Shown here: piece after piece, positions 13,201-20,900 of the stretch
How the letters are laid out: the number at the start of each line of letters is the position of its first letter
Numbering within the stretch: position 1 is the first letter of the stretch
NCBI GenBank assembly: GCA_013400115.1
Contig: VXBP01003622.1
Location: forward strand, 248,001 to 312,000
Length of the DNA stretch: 64,000 nucleotides
Source of the DNA: Rhinopomastus cyanomelas
Taxonomy: Eukaryota > Chordata > Aves > Bucerotiformes > Rhinopomastidae
Reading direction: 5' to 3'
Notes under the pieces: model-generated
Databases searched by the model: none
What the model saw: only the letters and a program-made list of their open reading frames with translations
What the model was told of the DNA's origin: nothing
Program-made: the position numbers and the translations under genes

Positions 13201-16200
13201 CGGTCACTAGTGGTGTCCCTCAGGGATCAGTGCTGGGCCCCATCCTCTTTAACATTTTCATAGATGATCTGGATGAGGGCATTGAGTCAGTCATCAGCAA
13301 GTTTGCAGATGATACAAAGCTGGGGGCAGATGTGTCTGAGTTGGAGGGCAGAAGGGCTCTGCAGCGGGACCTTGACCGCCTGGACAGATGGGCAGAGTCC
13401 AACGGGATGGCGTTCAATAAGTCCAAGTGCCGGGTGCTGCACTTTGGCCACAACAATCCCATGCAGAGCTACAGGCTGGGGTCGGAGTGGCTGGAGAGCA
13501 GCCAAACAGAAAGGGACCTGGGGGTGCTGATTGATACCCGCCTGAACATGAGCCAGCAGTGTGCCCAGGTGGCCAAGAGGGCCAATGGCATCCTGGCCTG
13601 CATCAGGAATGGTGTGGCCAGCAGGAGCAGGGAGGTCATTCTGCCCCTGTACTCTGCACTGGTTAGGCCGCACCTTGAGTACTGTGTCCAGTTCTGGGCC
13701 CCTCAATTTAGGAAGGACATTGAGGTGCTTGAGCGTGTCCAGAGAAGGGCAACGAGGCTGGTGAGGGGCCTTGAGCACAAGCCCTATGAGGAGAGGCTGA
13801 AGGAGCTGGGATTGTTTGGCCTTGAGAAGAGGAGGCTCAGGGGAGACCTTATTGCTGTCTACAACTACCTGAGGGGTGGTTGTGGCCAGGAGGAGGTTGC
13901 TCTCTTCTCTCAGGCAGCCAGCACCAGAACAAGAGGACACAGCCTCAAGCTGCGCCAGGGGAAATTTAGGCTTGAGGTGAGGAGAAAATTCTTCACTGAG
14001 AGAGTCATTGGCCACTGGAATGGCCTGCCCAGGGAGGTGGTGGAGTCGCCAACTCTGGAGCTGTTCAAGGCAGGACTGGACGTGGCACTTGGTGCCATGG
14101 TCTAGCCTTGAGCTCTGTGGTGACAGGTTGGACTTGATGATCTATGAGGTCTCTTCCAACCTTGATAATACTGTGATACTGTGATACTGTGAAAGACATT
14201 GTTTTTTCATTTTAAGACCCCAGAAGGAGATTAAATTATTATTTGTAAAGTACACCAAGGTGTGTTGTCCTATTTGAGCCTATAAAATTTAGCATTTTTA
14301 GCTTAATTGTTTGAGGGTCTGGAGCAGCTGGATTTTGCTGCAAAACAGTAGTTTGCAAGCTCCTTTAATTCTTTGGTTGCTCCTCTCTTGTTTAACCTGT
14401 GAGCTATAAGGCATCTGAGAGAGTTTTAAATGGATGTAAACCCTTATATCAATTAAACATGTTAAAGTTCACTGTTACGGAGATGCTAGAACTGTGTCTG
14501 TCTTCTTTGTATGTAAACTGTTTGGAAGAAGAAGCCATCCATTCAGTTTACAGCAAGGCTCTTTCCTCTTCTCTACCTGGAGTGGATAAATGTGACATTC
14601 TAGTAGCTAATGCCCGGGCTGGTTTTTTGTTGCAGGATGACTACGTTCTGGAAGTCCGTCACTTTCAGTGTCCTAAATGGCCAAACCCAGATGCTCCCAT
14701 AAGCAGTACCTTTGAACTTATCAATGTAATCAAGGAAGAGGCCTTAACACGGGATGGCCCCACCATAGTTCATGATGAGTATGGCATTTCTTTTCTTCCA
14801 CTTTTGTGCAGGACACTTGTTAGGATTGACATTCATTCTTTCATAGAGTGGATGGTGTTTAGTGATCTAGGGAAGAGGATCAGGATGCTTAAACTTCCAG
14901 CAGTGAGTTCTCAGTTGGCATCTAAGGTCCTATACATTTTGCTTAGTATCATTTTATGTTGAGTAATCTTGAGTGGATGCAAAAAGTTAGGCTGTATTTG
15001 CTTTGTAAGCATTTGGGTTTCTTCTGCACCTGGGAGTATCCCGAACAAATCCTACAACCTGTTTCATAACCCAGCAGAGTCGTGGGTTAGACAAGGCTGT
15101 AAGCAGCCCGGTATGAGCTTACAGAAACCAGTTTCAAAACAGCCTGAGCTCCTGTCTATCAGTTCAAGTTTAATGTGCTGTGTAAGACAGAAGAACTCAG
15201 CTCAGCCATGTCTCAGGATGAGCAGCAGAAGCGTCTTGTGACAAAGGAACTAGGTTTTCTGAGAGCTGATCTATTTTAGTGCCAAGTGAGAGGAAGAGAG
15301 CCCACTGACTCGAGGCCAGCATGCCCAAACACTTGTCTCTTTTGTACTGCAGTGGTGAGCATTGTCTTGCCTGCTCTGCTTGAGGGCCCAGTTACAAAGA
15401 GTGCTAAATACTGCATTGCATATTATTGCTTTGCACACAATATGGAGCTGCAAAATACCATCACAGCAAAGTGGAGCCTGGCTCTAACAGTATCTCTTGG
15501 AGAGACTGTTTCCTGGCAGACAGAGTGCTTCCTGGAGTCATTCTGCTGTTATAATCCCAAAGAAGCCCAATTTCTGACACTGCTTGAGTTGTCCTTAGAG
15601 CAAACACCAGGCCAGCATAAACAACTGCTGTACCTGGACCGCCCTGTGCTCCAGTCTGTTAAGATGTTCTGTCATTGGAACAAAACAGAATTAGTGGGAA
15701 GCCTAGGAAATCTTCATCTCCTGTGCAAAACCGTTATTTCCATACAGTGGTGTTTCAGCTCAGCCTTTGTACTCGTGTGCGACCGCATGCTGGTATCTGC
15801 CGGTGCCAAAAGAGCTTTCACTGCACGTCAGTGTGCTGCTGCTGCGACAGGTTATTCCCAACCGACCCCTGTAAACGGTGCCTTGGGCTGCAGCAAGTAG
15901 TTTTTCTTCCACTATCCTCTGCCTTGCTAATGCACAGTGTAAGCTCTGTTGCCTTTTGCCAGCTCTGATTAATTCCAGGCTAGTTTTAATATTCATGCTT
16001 TGGGTAGTCTGGAGTGAGGTTTTGCTACTCTTGCAGTATTTAAGATTATGTTTTACGAAATTAGAACCATTATTGATTTGGGCATTTCATGCTAGGCCAA
16101 AAAAAATAATAATCAAAATCGCATTCCTAACAGTGCTGAGTCATTCTTTCTGAAAATTGCTTTTTTGGTTTATTTGTCATATTCAATGATTTTATTTTTA

Positions 16201-17918
16201 TGCCTAATACATAGTGTGGGTTCTGCTTTTCACTGGAGCCTAAGCAAATGTAGCTGAAAATGAAAATTCCCTTTACTACATGCGACAACTATATAATCCA
16301 CTAATAATTACAACTGCAGATTAATTCCAAATATATGAATTTGCAGATACTAAATGCATGTGGTATTTAGGAAGTACATGGTGGGATGAACTTGATAACA
16401 ACATTGCAGAGAAGTTCAGAAATTCCAGCTCGAGACAGTTGTAAAGATTTTTTAATATAAGTGAAAACGAAGGCCATTAGAACCTGAGAGGCATTTAGCT
16501 GTGTCCCATCAGGCACACACACTGGCCACTAGCCCACAGATATCAGTCAGATCCATCTATATGGTGCTGCAGAAGCCCTGCTGCTTTTTCTGTAGGTCTT
16601 TCATCAAGTTACCTACCCAGCAGTAGTAGGATTTCTACCTGTCCAGTATCTCAAGGACACACTGAGTCGTGGTCCTGACGAACAACATCACTCATGTTAT
16701 TACTAAATGACAACACGGCTCAACTCTTCAGAATCCATAATGTGTCTTGGGCACCCAACTCGGGCGTGTTGCCTTTTGCCGATGAATTAGACCCAAGGAA
16801 GACTGAGAGATGTGCCCCATTTGCTTGAGAGCACCTCATGTCCGTGTTAGTTTTCTATAATTGTCAGATGTGGAAGAGGCAAAGTCTCATTTCTTTTTAA
16901 TCGTTAATGTTTTGCTTGAGCTCCCTCTAATGAATTTAAAATACACTCAGCTATAATGCAGACACTTGGAGTACTGTGGCGTGTGAGAACTGATTTCAGC
17001 GTTCCGCTCTCCAGGCTGGGTATTGTTAAATGGCTCACGTTCTTCTGCTGATGCAGTTCTCCGTACTGAATGCCGCAGATCCCCTTAGACAACTGGTGTA
17101 CCATCAAATTTCTTCTGTAGATTTAAATGACTAAAATTAGCCAGCATAAAACAAGCATTTAGCAGGTACGAAGATGAACGACAGTAATCAAATAAGACTA
17201 TGTCAACATTTTGTGGCTCTGTGCCAGTGCCCAGGTATGTCTGTGAGTAACTTATCCCTTTGGTGTGATTTTTCAGGTATGGAGCTGTGTCAGCGGGAAC
17301 TCTATGTGCCCTTACCACTCTGTCCCAGCAGCTGGAGAATGAAAATGCTGTCGATGTTTTTCAGGTGGCAAAGATGATAAATCTTATGCGACCTGGAGTA
17401 TTTACAGACATTGTAAGTCTTTAAATGCAACAGTGGTGGATAGTTTGCAAGGTTTTCATTTGAGACCACAAGCATGAACACGCATGGCTCTGCTGGTACG
17501 GAGGAACAATGTGTGGCTGAGCGGTGGGCTCAGCCCTACATTGCCTGGCCCTCCCGTGGTGTTTAATAATGTATAAGGAATAAGATAATCTACCCAGAAC
17601 TGTAGCTTCGGGTTGACAAGGTTAAACTAGTCTAACAGAAGTAATTGCTCTCAAAGTCTTTTTGTTTGCTGTACGTATGCTTCTAGTAATGCATATTCCT
17701 TCCCTGGAAATGCCAAATTTAAGTGCCACTCACTTACAAACTCACTGAAACAATTCTCCTTTCTTTTCCAGGAACAGTACCAGTTTCTTTATAAGGCAAT
17801 GCTAAGCTTGGTCAGCACTAAGGAGAATGGAAATGGTCCCATGACACTGGACAAAAATGGTGCTGTGATGGCCAGTGACGAATCTGATCCTGCAGAAAGC
17901 ATGGAGTCTCTTGTCTAA
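1193..17918 (+). CDS. PTPRG: Receptor-type tyrosine-protein phosphatase gamma, 3' part of gene (14 exons)
   Basis: Single-pass receptor tyrosine phosphatase. The window holds the cytoplasmic part from inside D1 to the stop; the carbonic-anhydrase-like and fibronectin ectodomain, the membrane segment and the start of D1 lie upstream. Exons: 1193-1289, 2914-2996, 3222-3356, 3570-3704, 4106-4278, 4876-5011, 5350-5496, 7285-7378, 9220-9296, 9725-9853, 12249-12395, 14636-14778, 17277-17412, 17772-17918. All are flanked by AG/GT and join in one open frame of 592 codons plus stop. D1 (fragment residues 1 to about 260) has HKNRY, WPD with the general-acid Asp at 4178-4180, and the signature Cys at 4274-4276 followed by AGVGRTG. 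D2 has HDEYG instead of HCSAG and WPN instead of WPD, so it should be catalytically dead, as known for type R5 receptors. The C-terminus ...PAESMESLV matches PTPRG rather than the paralogue PTPRZ1. No frameshift or stop was seen. Confidence 0.97.
1290..2913 (+). other. PTPRG: PTPRG intron, no repeat recognised
   Basis: About 1.6 kb of ordinary sequence. The only small structure noted is a 7-bp inverted repeat at 1765-1780 with a 2-bp spacer. Confidence 0.6.
2914..2996 (+). CDS. PTPRG: PTPRG exon: D1 [22 protein letters not shown]
   Basis: This exon encodes (Y)[13 protein letters not shown] and DYINANYVD, a conserved PTP core motif. The acceptor is cctgcag and the donor gtaagt. It ends in phase 0 after GTC GAC. 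Confidence 0.96.
3222..3356 (+). CDS. PTPRG: PTPRG exon: D1 [15 protein letters not shown]...FWRMIW
   Basis: Forty-five codons in phase 0. They include the family motifs [20 protein letters not shown] and [12 protein letters not shown]. The donor is gtaaga. The match to PTPRG is nearly residue for residue. Confidence 0.97.
3570..3704 (+). CDS. PTPRG: PTPRG exon: D1 RKCDQYWP segment
   Basis: Forty-five codons in phase 0, beginning with the conserved motif KCDQYWP. The acceptor is tgtgcag and the donor gtgagc. Residues such as TVRNTKMKK differ slightly from mammals but stay conservative. Confidence 0.96.
4106..4278 (+). CDS. PTPRG: PTPRG exon: D1 WPD loop and catalytic Cys
   Basis: The exon opens with [13 protein letters not shown], followed by [21 protein letters not shown]. 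The WPD Asp (4178-4180) is the general acid. The exon ends VVVHC plus two bases of the Ser codon, so the catalytic Cys (4274-4276) is the last complete codon. The donor is gtatga. Confidence 0.97.
4876..5011 (+). CDS. PTPRG: PTPRG exon: D1 P-loop AGVGRTG
   Basis: The first base completes the signature Ser. It is followed by [45 protein letters not shown], giving the rest of the phosphate-binding loop with its invariant Arg and the Q-loop. The acceptor is tctgcag and the donor gtaagg. Confidence 0.97.
5350..5496 (+). CDS. PTPRG: PTPRG exon: end of D1 and D1-D2 linker
   Basis: Forty-nine codons in phase 0, starting [21 protein letters not shown] and ending [11 protein letters not shown]. They close D1 and enter the linker. 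The acceptor is ttcctag and the donor gtaagt. Confidence 0.96.
5497..7284 (+). other. PTPRG: PTPRG intron between the D1 and D2 exons, nothing recognised
   Basis: About 1.8 kb separates the last D1 exon from the first D2 exon. I see no repeat, RNA gene or additional exon in it. Confidence 0.55.
7285..7378 (+). CDS. PTPRG: PTPRG exon: start of D2
   Basis: Encodes [25 protein letters not shown] and NSSVVP. The acceptor is ctttcag and the donor gtaaga. It ends one base into a Ser codon. Confidence 0.95.
7986..8118 (-). mobile_element. CR1 LINE 3'-end fragment, antisense in PTPRG intron
   Basis: Starts with TCATAGAATGGTTTGGGTTG and continues with the GGGACCTTAAAGATCATC block, the reverse complement of a CR1 3' end. 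It is about 130 bp long, 5'-truncated and carries no coding potential. Confidence 0.88.
8130..8566 (-). mobile_element. Second CR1 LINE fragment, antisense, adjacent copy
   Basis: A separate CR1 3' end (CTCATAGAATCATTGAAGTTG) starts 11 bp after the previous copy. It runs through the 'group of cysteine-free' CR1 3' UTR and C-terminal region including CCTGTTCCAGTG and AGAATCTCTTCCT. It is degenerate, with no intact frame. Two independent 3' ends show two insertions rather than one element. Confidence 0.85.
9220..9296 (+). CDS. PTPRG: PTPRG exon: D2 [11 protein letters not shown]
   Basis: Encodes (S)[26 protein letters not shown] long T tract (about 9190-9209) precedes the acceptor ttatag; the donor is gtgagg. 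Phase 0 at the end. Confidence 0.96.
9725..9853 (+). CDS. PTPRG: PTPRG exon: D2 [15 protein letters not shown]
   Basis: Forty-three codons: [43 protein letters not shown]. This is the D2 counterpart of the D1 exon at 3222. The donor is gtgagt. Confidence 0.96.
11260..11341 (-). mobile_element. CR1 LINE 3' remnant, antisense
   Basis: ATTAGGGATTGGAAGGGACC, AAAGATCATCTAGTCCAATG and GCAGGATCACCCAGACCAAG are antisense CR1 3'-end blocks. The remnant is about 80 bp and is interrupted by a second one. Confidence 0.8.
11342..11395 (-). mobile_element. Second short CR1 3' remnant, antisense
   Basis: A new TCATAGAATCAGTCAGGG start directly follows the previous copy, with AGAAGGAACCACAGAATCAT after it. 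This suggests nested or tandem CR1 insertions. Confidence 0.65.
12249..12395 (+). CDS. PTPRG: PTPRG exon: D2 [10 protein letters not shown] segment
   Basis: Forty-nine codons from [20 protein letters not shown] to HDFILEATQ. The acceptor is cctccag and the donor gtaaaa. The intron that follows contains the large CR1 insertion. Confidence 0.96.
12513..14105 (+). CDS. CR1 LINE ORF2 fragment, reverse transcriptase (530 codons open)
   Basis: Reverse transcriptase part of CR1 ORF2. CR1 similarity begins around residue 30 ([16 protein letters not shown]); the first residues from the ATG are probably host sequence. Visible RT motifs are VIPIHKKG and [13 protein letters not shown] (residues about 90-115), motif A LDFSKAFD (177-184), [10 protein letters not shown], and the catalytic FADD (264-267, nt 13302-13313). 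Next come a thumb region and the CR1 C-terminal segment with [17 protein letters not shown]. No frameshift or stop interrupts it. Without the endonuclease domain it cannot move on its own. Antisense frames of up to 242 codons here are shadows. Confidence 0.9.
   Translation: MCMHVAHRGRLFSLAPSASHTFTSRQMHLASETVLVHDLLSHWDTHKSMGPDGIHPRVLRELADELAEPLSIIFHQSWLTGEVPGDWKLANVIPIHKKGRLEDPGNYRPVSLTSVPGKLMEQVILGTVTAHLRDGQGLRSSQHGFRKGRSCLSNLVSFYDQVTRLVDVGRPVDVVYLDFSKAFDTVPHSKLLAKLSAHGLDGNTLCWVRNWLEGRAQRVVVNGATSSWRPVTSGVPQGSVLGPILFNIFIDDLDEGIESVISKFADDTKLGADVSELEGRRALQRDLDRLDRWAESNGMAFNKSKCRVLHFGHNNPMQSYRLGSEWLESSQTERDLGVLIDTRLNMSQQCAQVAKRANGILACIRNGVASRSREVILPLYSALVRPHLEYCVQFWAPQFRKDIEVLERVQRRATRLVRGLEHKPYEERLKELGLFGLEKRRLRGDLIAVYNYLRGGCGQEEVALFSQAASTRTRGHSLKLRQGKFRLEVRRKFFTERVIGHWNGLPREVVESPTLELFKAGLDVALGAMV
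12600..14192 (+). mobile_element. Young 5'-truncated CR1 LINE inside a PTPRG intron (sense)
   Basis: About 1.6 kb of CR1 from within ORF2 to the 3' end, in the same orientation as PTPRG, between the exons at 12249 and 14636. The RT frame is open to its stop at 14103-14105. It is followed by the CR1 3' UTR (GGACTTGATGATCTATGAGG) and a terminal microsatellite built from ATACTGTG units. The endonuclease and ORF1 parts are missing, the usual result of incomplete reverse transcription. Confidence 0.93.
14166..14192 (+). repeat. CR1 terminal microsatellite (ATACTGTG)n
   Basis: About three tandem copies of an 8-mer, the CR1-type 3' tail. The other CR1 copies here carry or derive from ATTCTATG, so this element belongs to a different CR1 subfamily. 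Confidence 0.88.
14636..14778 (+). CDS. PTPRG: PTPRG exon: D2 inactive catalytic centre
   Basis: Encodes [21 protein letters not shown] through DGPTIVHD and two bases of Glu. The WPD loop reads WPN and the catalytic Cys codon is GAT (Asp, 14774-14776), so D2 lacks both key residues. The donor is gtatgg. The reading frame stays open into the intron up to 14962, but PTPRG homology stops at the donor. Confidence 0.95.
14779..17276 (+). other. PTPRG: PTPRG intron, possible low-repeat AT-rich block near 16.1-16.4 kb
   Basis: About 2.5 kb without recognised repeats. The segment 16080-16400 is AT-rich with several TAAT cores, but no conservation can be shown from one sequence. Frames of up to 204 codons (15286-15900) show no domain. 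Confidence 0.45.
17277..17412 (+). CDS. PTPRG: PTPRG exon: D2 YGAVSAG...MRPGVFTDI
   Basis: The first base completes Glu. It is followed by [20 protein letters not shown] and [20 protein letters not shown]. The acceptor is tttcag and the donor gtaagt. Confidence 0.96.
17772..17918 (+). CDS. PTPRG: PTPRG last coding exon, C-terminal tail and stop
   Basis: Forty-eight codons plus TAA (17916-17918). [17 protein letters not shown] ends D2. The tail [15 protein letters not shown] through [14 protein letters not shown] is diagnostic of PTPRG. The final SLV fits a class I PDZ ligand (S/T-x-hydrophobic); binding is inferred by analogy with the paralogue PTPRZ1. Confidence 0.96.
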   Translation, partial: EQYQFLYKAMLSLVSTKENGNGPMTLDKNGAVMASDESDPAESMESLV

Positions 17919-20900
17919 TTGGAAACCTGAAAAGGCACTTAATTTGTAGAACTTCTGAAGACTGAGTGAACTTTTTTGAGGCCTTTTTTGCCAGACTCTA
18001 GGTTATACAATAACCCAATTACTTTTTTACACTGATAAAAGTTTTGATATTTATTTTTTGCCATTTTATGTCTTAATGGTATCCTACTGAGCATTTGCAC
18101 CTCTGTTTATTTCACACAGTGAAACGCAATTTTATCTAGTTTGCACTATATGATCAGTGTTACTGCCTATAATACTCTAATACAAGACGAGCCCTGATGT
18201 GACATTCCATGACAACAAACACACGCTTTTTCTGTTTTGTCTAAACGCAGTGAAGTTTTGCTAACTACAGTGACCCTCAAAACGTAAATCTTGAATGCTA
18301 GGCCAGATGGATCCTTTCTACAACAGATACTGTACCCCTTCATACCGTATTTATTATTTTCATGGTCATGTCACAGTTTTGGTAACAGTATTCTGCATTC
18401 CAGGAGAGCGGATGAGCAGTGTTCATCCCTTCTCAACAAAATGTGGCAGGTGATTAGTAGCTACAGCGAAGGTGGAACAGCCTTGTGGAGCTGAAACAAG
18501 TGTTTCTGTGTTACAGTTTCAGGTTGCTGTTTGGCACACTTGCGGGCCTAAGACTTGCTTCACAAGGAATACATCAGTTACCTCCAATATAATGGCAAAT
18601 TAGATGCAATTCGTATGTGGGACCCAGTGATAGGTTTTGAACTTACAGTTTCAATGTTTCCCTATTTCAAAGTTTCTGTATTCAGAAAAACATCAAATTT
18701 TGGTTTTGACCAGCCCTGTGATGAGGAAGTGTTTTGGTTTTATTCTCATCAGAGCCAATACAGTGAGAAATCTACTACATTGAAGGTAGCAATATTTTAC
18801 ATTACTAAGCTATTCAATACTTTAAACACATTAATTTCCTTACTATTTCTTGACTATGACCTCACACCTAATGGTATGTTACATGATGACAGGCGTTTCT
18901 TAATTTCATAACTGTTAGATGCCATTTTTACAGGTGTGTAATTTTCATACTTTAGTGCTAAAACATAAAGTACTGATCCATATTTACTGGTGAAGCAAAC
19001 TAATAAAAAAACTACCTATAAAGTTACATTCTCCCTCTTTTTTTTCTGCCAGACTAATTCTTTAGCACAAACCTAGCTTGTTGTATTTTCTCTCCCAGAC
19101 CAATAAAACAATTTCTCCCAGCTAATAGAAATAACTGAATTATGTTTGGAGCATTGAAGTATACATCCTCACTGGCTCCCTTTTCCTTTGTATTTGGTCA
19201 CAACTCAACAAGGTCTATGTCTATTTAACAAAAGAAGTAAGCACATACTTAATTCTCCTGAAAATTAAAGCTAATCATGTCCTTCATAACTCAGCTGAGT
19301 AGGGAGGGGTTATTGAATCTGCCTTGCAAAGGAAATGTGTCGTATCAACAGTCCTGGCGTTTGGGATACAGTTAAAAGCACTGTCCTTTAGGTATGGCCT
19401 AAGTTTCTTTACTCTTAAATCTCAGCTGCAGAAAATGTGCACTGTAGTTTTTCAGGACTTGTCAAATGTTACAGCATAGGTTTTTCATTTAAATGCAGAC
19501 CTATGTATTCGTTTCTGCCAGTCCAGCCTTGCTCAAGTCTAGGCAATTGACAAGGCAAAAGCCACTTTTTTTTTTGTTGGAGGGGAGGGCGGGGAGAAAT
19601 CTCAGCTAAGAGGAAGGTTCTGGGCATTTTTAGTCAAGGAAGATGAAAGTGAACTTCTTGAGATTATACTGTTAGTAGGTACTTGGGTTTGGAAACTGAT
19701 GAGGTCGCTGCGAGCACAGGAGCTATGCAAACTGGTATGTGCTAACATCTGGCCTTTCAGTTTTAATAAGGGAAGGCTTTCCTAGTGTGGATACACTTGA
19801 TTAATTCCACCACCAAAGTATTTAAGAATTCATCAGCAAACTTCGACGCAGTCACCTTTTTCTTCCCAGTTCGTGGAATCCCTCTGTCCAAGTGCTCCAG
19901 ATAACTGCTAATGTTAACCTGTGGAGTGTATCCGTGGCTTCAGGAAGGAAATCCCATGTCCAGCACCAGCTAGTCCAGAATGCGCAGAATGTGTTCAGAA
20001 GAATGCTTTGCAGTTTGCATCCCTTTTGCACTGGGATGACCCAGCACCAAGGAGGGAGTCAGTTAATGTCTGATAGGGGTTAAGACTGATTCACCAGTTG
20101 CTACACCCCAGTAAGGAGAATTGTTTAAGTTGATTTTCAAGTGCTGCTGCCTGCAAGGGCTGGAATGTTTTGCTGAGCAGTCTGCTGGCCAGTGTGCATC
20201 AGCGTTAGAGCTGGGGACCCCCAGTAGCATCCCAGCCCCACCCAGTTCTGACAGGTAGCACAAAGGGATTCTGATGAGTTGCATCAGTTCAGTCTGAAGT
20301 ATTTAGGTTCCTGGTGAGATGTAGGGAGAAGTTAAGAGTTCAAACTCTGACAAGAGCTAAGTGACACAAAGATTACTGCAGGTGTCAAGAGGGTCGGATT
20401 TGTTCAGTACTTTCAGCTGATTACTTTCCATTTCACTGGCATGATGGAAGATAACTGGTTCGTGACACACTGCCTGAATAACCTCAGTTTAATCCCTCAC
20501 CTTCTCACAACTTCTAAAAATCAATGGAAGAAGGCTGTGGGGTTTGAACTTTGGTAGGTACTTTGGAAATCCATGCATTTGCATCAGCATTTTCCCACAT
20601 CTGAAATTCTTGCTTGAGGTTTAATCCATGGGGAAATAATTTACACTGATGTTCTGTAAGTTCTCCATGGATTTTTTTCCTTAGGGGGCTCAAGCTGTGA
20701 GTGCTGTGCTGGCAGTCAGATAGGCAATAGAGGGTAGTGATACATTGGGCTGGAAGTGGATGAAGCTAGGAATTGCTTGTGAAGGTCAGGATTCAGAACA
20801 TGGAAGAGCTGAATCTACCCTCCTGTAAGCACCTGCAGTTCTCCTGAACGGATTCGCACCCTTTCGCTGGGACTGAGCGAGACTGGCAGAAAACGAGTGT

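Noticed and set aside
13287..14015. 242-codon antisense frame within the CR1
   Set aside because: A shadow of the reverse transcriptase frame; its composition mirrors the sense codons.
14779..14962. Extension of the D2 exon to an in-frame stop
   Set aside because: PTPRG similarity ends at the GTATGG donor and resumes at 17277 in the correct phase; the extension is intronic.
15286..15900. 204-codon frame in a PTPRG intron
   Set aside because: No recognisable family, overlapped by another frame, and no fit to PTPRG between the flanking exons.
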